From JAGZHZ01 sp963929865 (GTDB lineage: Bacteria > Bacillota > Clostridia > Lachnospirales > Lachnospiraceae), in NCBI GenBank assembly GCA_963929865.1, contig CAWVKK010000026.1, positions 1 through 42,451 on the forward strand: 42,451 nucleotides of DNA, given 5' to 3'. The notes under the pieces are model-generated. The model was not told the DNA's origin, did no database searches, and saw only the letters and a list, made by a program, of their open reading frames with translations. Made by a program: the position numbers and the translations under genes. Of this stretch, positions 39,736 through 42,451 are shown piece after piece (position 1 is the first letter of the stretch; each line of letters opens with the position of its first letter).

Positions 39736-41213
39736 GATTTTCCCTCCTTGTCATACGCTATTTCTATCGCGACGGCTGTTCCCCCTCCCTGTGTGCTCTT
39801 TACTTCCATCATAACACAATCTTTAAAAAACATCTTTAATCTCAGATACACGTTTCCCAGCCCGATTTTCGCGCTCTGCACGCTATAGCTTTTCATATCG
39901 CTTACGACCTGCTCCAGCTTGCTCTCGCTCATTCCTTCTCCGTTGTCCCAAATCACAATACAGATTTTTTTCTCCTCTTGACAATGCCTCAGTTCCGCTG
40001 CGATTTCTGCGTTTGAAGTCATCATCCCGACTCCATGCGTGATACTGTTTTCCACGAGAGGCTGCAGAATCAGCGCCGGAATTTTGATATCCGGAACATC
40101 CTCCTCTATTTTGAATACAAAGCGGATCCGCTTGCCGAATCTCTGCTGCTGAATATAAATATAATTTTTCAGTTCTTCTATCTCTCTTGAGAGATTGACG
40201 GTTTTTCCGGAGAAGTCAAGGCTGAACCGGAAAATTTTTGCTGTCTTGTTTAACAGCACAATCGTCTGACCGGCATTTTCCAGATAGGCGAAATCCGCAA
40301 TCATGTTTAACGTGTTAAACATAAAATGAGGATTGATCTGCATCTGCAGCTCTTTGAAACGGCTCTCCTGAAGCTGTCTCTGCACGCGGGCATTTTCCTG
40401 CAGCGTCTCGATCTGCCGCTTTAGCTGCTCCGTCATTTTGTTAAATACCCGGATCAGCAGCGCCATCCCCTCGTCTATCGTGTTTTCCCTAAGCGAAATG
40501 ACCGCCCCTTCAAAATTTCCTCTCTGGATCTCTTCTGCGCTGCGGATCAGCTCATTGATCGGTATGGAAATCGAGCGGTGAATATATTTGATCTGCGAAA
40601 ACATCAGCATTCCGCTCACCAGAAAGACCGTGACAAAGACGCCGATTCCAAGGATACTGTTTTTCTGCATGGTCTGGTAGATTTTTTCTGTGCTGTCAAG
40701 CAGCATTTCGCTGAGAGGATTATATTCATCCTGGATCGCCCTATAGACAGACATCACGTTTTCATAGCTGTCCGTCACATCCTGAAACGCTTCTTTTCCG
40801 GTCGTGTGGTATAAGACCATCGCGTTACTGACATCCTTCATTCTCTCCTCCAAAATCGCCGTCATGTCTTCTATGTCCAGCAATTCTCTCGTGATCAGCG
40901 CGTCCTGCACCCTGCTTTTTAAAGAACTTAAAGATTCCTGCGCCGTCTTTAGCGCAGCAACGGCCAGTTCATAGTCTCTGTCCGCCTCGTTGACAACGTA
41001 GTCGTCCATTGAGCTGACCGCCTGATCAATTTCGCTGTAATACTGCCGGAATACAGGGATCTGGCGGTTTGCCGACTGGTAGCGGAAATAGTAGATGCCG
41101 CTGTATAAGACCGTGTAGATATTCATCAAGACAGCCGTTCCCACTACCAGGATAAAAAAATAGGTCAGCCGTCTTCGTGTAACATTTTTCTTTGTCTGTA
41201 TCGCTTGCTCCAT
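39723..41213 (-). CDS. YesM-like sensor histidine kinase
   Basis: Counting from ATG at 41213 (496 residues), there are two membrane helices (about 17-38 and 187-208) enclosing a ~148-residue helical extracellular sensor, a HAMP linker (208-260), a coiled segment, and the His_kinase domain with phospho-acceptor H296 (QINPHFMFNTL). The ATP-binding part has LVENSITHG, DNGEGM and GLGNVYLRL. The frame extends one codon to TTG. It sits between the sugar-binding protein and the regulator, so the outside domain probably reads the state of that protein. Confidence 0.94.
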   Translation of the reverse strand: MEQAIQTKKNVTRRRLTYFFILVVGTAVLMNIYTVLYSGIYYFRYQSANRQIPVFRQYYSEIDQAVSSMDDYVVNEADRDYELAVAALKTAQESLSSLKSRVQDALITRELLDIEDMTAILEERMKDVSNAMVLYHTTGKEAFQDVTDSYENVMSVYRAIQDEYNPLSEMLLDSTEKIYQTMQKNSILGIGVFVTVFLVSGMLMFSQIKYIHRSISIPINELIRSAEEIQRGNFEGAVISLRENTIDEGMALLIRVFNKMTEQLKRQIETLQENARVQRQLQESRFKELQMQINPHFMFNTLNMIADFAYLENAGQTIVLLNKTAKIFRFSLDFSGKTVNLSREIEELKNYIYIQQQRFGKRIRFVFKIEEDVPDIKIPALILQPLVENSITHGVGMMTSNAEIAAELRHCQEEKKICIVIWDNGEGMSESKLEQVVSDMKSYSVQSAKIGLGNVYLRLKMFFKDCVMMEVKSTQGGGTAVAIEIAYDKEGKSCID

Positions 41214-41235
41214 CAATCTCTCTCACCTGATCCTT

Positions 41236-42192
41236 CTATTTTTCTTTTCTTCTCAAGGGCAGAAAGCTGTCTGCATTTTCCTTTGTGAGATATGTGACAT
41301 CTGTATACACTTCCTGCGGCTTGCTTCCTTTCCGGTAGCGGTTGAGGCAGGCGACCGCCTCGTATCCGATCTCATAGCTGCTCTGCGCGATTGTGCCGAT
41401 ATAAAAGTCGTCTTTGATGAATTCCAGCGTCGTATCGGCATTGTCAAACCCCACAATTTTCAGATTTTCCTTTTTCAGCTGCTGAAGGAACGGTCCTAAT
41501 CGTCTTGTGGAAGAAGATTCCGCGCAGAAAATCGCCTCCACAGACGGAAATTTCAAAAAAGCTTCCGTCAGCTGTTCCTGCATCGTCAGCTTATCTCCCT
41601 CTGCTTCGATGACACACGCCAGATTCATGCCTTCATATTCTGCCAGACCGTCCGCAAATCCTTCGTATCTCTCATTTTGGTTGGCATATGTCAGCTTTGA
41701 GACGATCATCATGACGTCCCCGCTGTAATCTGCCGCCTTTGCAATCTCCTGAGCCGCCAGATATCCCGCCTGGTGATTATCGGTCCCGATATAATACGTT
41801 CTGCCGCTTTCCGCGGAATCTGTGTCAATCAGTGCAACCGGGATGCCGCGCTCCGCAATATCCCGGATCGCTTGATTCAGCTCATCTGAATAAGGCTCCC
41901 CTACGGTAATCACGCCGTCTAAATCGAGATACTGCGTCTGCTCGAGCTTCCTGATCTGTTCGTCAATATCAAACCGTTCAAATTCTACCCATTTTGTGTA
42001 AGATCCCATCTCTTCGTCTGCCGCCTTGATTCCCTCATGAATTGCATTCCAGTAATACATGCCTTCCGTGGCAATGCAGATAAATTTTTTGGCGTCCTCC
42101 CGAAACGGCTCTTCCTTCTCATAGATGAAGTAGAAGAAGGTGACGGCAAAAGAAAGAACCACCATACCCATTGAAATCATAATGTGCTTCAT
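41236..42192 (-). CDS. Membrane-anchored periplasmic-type sugar-binding protein
   Basis: The 318 residues start with an uncleaved-looking hydrophobic segment (about 5-24, MISMGMVVLSFAVTFFYFIY) and continue as a type I periplasmic-binding fold of the ribose/xylose group (IRKLEQTQYLDLDGVITVG, then GIPVALIDTDS, YIGTDNHQAGYLAAQEI and the hinge motif IVGFDNADTT). There is no lipobox cysteine, unlike ABC-transporter partners, and no permease or ATPase gene is next to it. It starts the operon with a kinase and regulator, as in the XylFII-LytS-YesN xylose sensor of Clostridium. ATG follows GGAGG. Confidence 0.9.
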   Translation of the reverse strand: MKHIMISMGMVVLSFAVTFFYFIYEKEEPFREDAKKFICIATEGMYYWNAIHEGIKAADEEMGSYTKWVEFERFDIDEQIRKLEQTQYLDLDGVITVGEPYSDELNQAIRDIAERGIPVALIDTDSAESGRTYYIGTDNHQAGYLAAQEIAKAADYSGDVMMIVSKLTYANQNERYEGFADGLAEYEGMNLACVIEAEGDKLTMQEQLTEAFLKFPSVEAIFCAESSSTRRLGPFLQQLKKENLKIVGFDNADTTLEFIKDDFYIGTIAQSSYEIGYEAVACLNRYRKGSKPQEVYTDVTYLTKENADSFLPLRRKEK

Positions 42193-42283
42193 TGTTATCG
42201 CCTCCTGCGTTTCCCTCGTTGTTCTCCTGTGCCGGAAACCTTAGAGTTGCCGGTTCATATCGATTTTTAACCACTGACAAACA

Positions 42284-42352
42284 GGGCAGAGACAATTCCG
42301 CAAAATTCAGGCTTTATTCTGTCATGAATCCTTGCCGGCATTGTCTCTGCCC
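42284..42352. repeat. 69-bp inverted repeat upstream of the sensory operon
   Basis: GGGCAGAGACAAT (42284-42296) and ATTGTCTCTGCCC (42340-42352) pair perfectly over 13 bp. The 43-nt interior folds further (ATTCA/TGAAT at 42305-42309 and 42325-42329). TTTTATATT follows on the plus strand, so it could be a plus-strand terminator, but no plus gene precedes it. It lies 92 nt before the sugar-binding protein gene and may be part of its leader or an operator. Confidence 0.55.
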
Positions 42353-42377
42353 TTTTATATTCTTAACTAAAACTTCC

Positions 42378-42451
42378 CACACCAATACGGTGTGTTGAAC
42401 CTTGAAAATTCAATATTTCAGCCAATAAAAAAGGCATAAACCTGTTCCGTT
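42378..42451 (-). other. Hairpin and truncated terminator-like sequence at the window edge
   Basis: CACACC (42378-42383) and GGTGTG (42389-42394) form a perfect hairpin. Further right, on the minus strand, TATGCC is followed by six T (42427-42432), like the end of a terminator whose left arm lies beyond the window. No coding sequence is seen between 42193 and 42451. Confidence 0.35.

Noticed and set aside
42361..42420. Similarity to pre-rRNA processing sequence (CTTGAAAATTCAATATT)
   Set aside because: Resembles sequences beside rRNA genes, but no rRNA is present and the window ends too soon to judge.
1..42451. Mobile elements, CRISPR arrays, tRNA genes, defence or toxin systems
   Set aside because: No transposase, integrase, regularly spaced repeats, cloverleaf sequence or defence-type domains were seen on either strand.

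Overview
The window looks like chromosome of an anaerobic Firmicute of class Clostridia, most probably Lachnospiraceae. This rests on the gene order of the ribosomal cluster, a long-form L17, zinc-type S14 and L36, a KOW-domain protein between map and infA, a clostridial AdhE, and a sugar-sensing YesM/YesN pair. Strong GGAGG ribosome binding sites and near-consensus sigma-A promoters with 17-bp spacers occur throughout. Genus or species cannot be told from sequence reading alone. Almost everything is on the minus strand, so transcription runs from high to low coordinates.

Region 1 (42451 to 37231): a three-gene carbohydrate-sensing operon (membrane-anchored sugar-binding protein, YesM-like histidine kinase, YesN/AraC-type response regulator), then a secreted protein with six Asp-rich calcium-loop-like motifs. 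A 41-residue membrane peptide with its own promoter and ribosome binding site lies between that gene and the ribosomal operon.

Region 2 (36854 to 19438): the complete S10-spc-alpha cluster, rpsJ-rplC-rplD-rplW-rplB-rpsS-rplV-rpsC-rplP-rpmC-rpsQ-rplN-rplX-rplE-rpsN-rpsH-rplF-rplR-rpsE-rpmD-rplO-secY-adk-map-KOW-infA-rpmJ-rpsM-rpsK-rpsD-rpoA-rplQ, closed by an intrinsic terminator. Promoters are visible before rpsJ, adk and rpmJ, and possibly before rpsM. Most gaps longer than about 70 nt in the cluster hold strong inverted repeats, some in mutually exclusive or crossing arrangements, so several internal RNA leaders are likely.

Region 3 (19393 to 4558): a 15-kb block of unrelated genes between rplQ and ecfA1, which are neighbours in many Firmicutes. 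It holds a PflX-like radical SAM protein, an AraC regulator, galE, an SEDS protein with a DUF1292 partner, a DUF4367-like membrane protein, topB, a cyclophilin, adhE with paired Rex-like operators, an ECF sigma/anti-sigma pair, and an acetyltransferase.

Region 4 (4498 to 1): the rest of the usual downstream order, ecfA1-ecfA2-ecfT-truA, then rplM-rpsI from a perfect consensus promoter with a probable L13 leader. I saw no mobile elements, CRISPR arrays, tRNA or rRNA genes. The likely novelty is in the RNA leaders of the ribosomal cluster and in the sensory operon.
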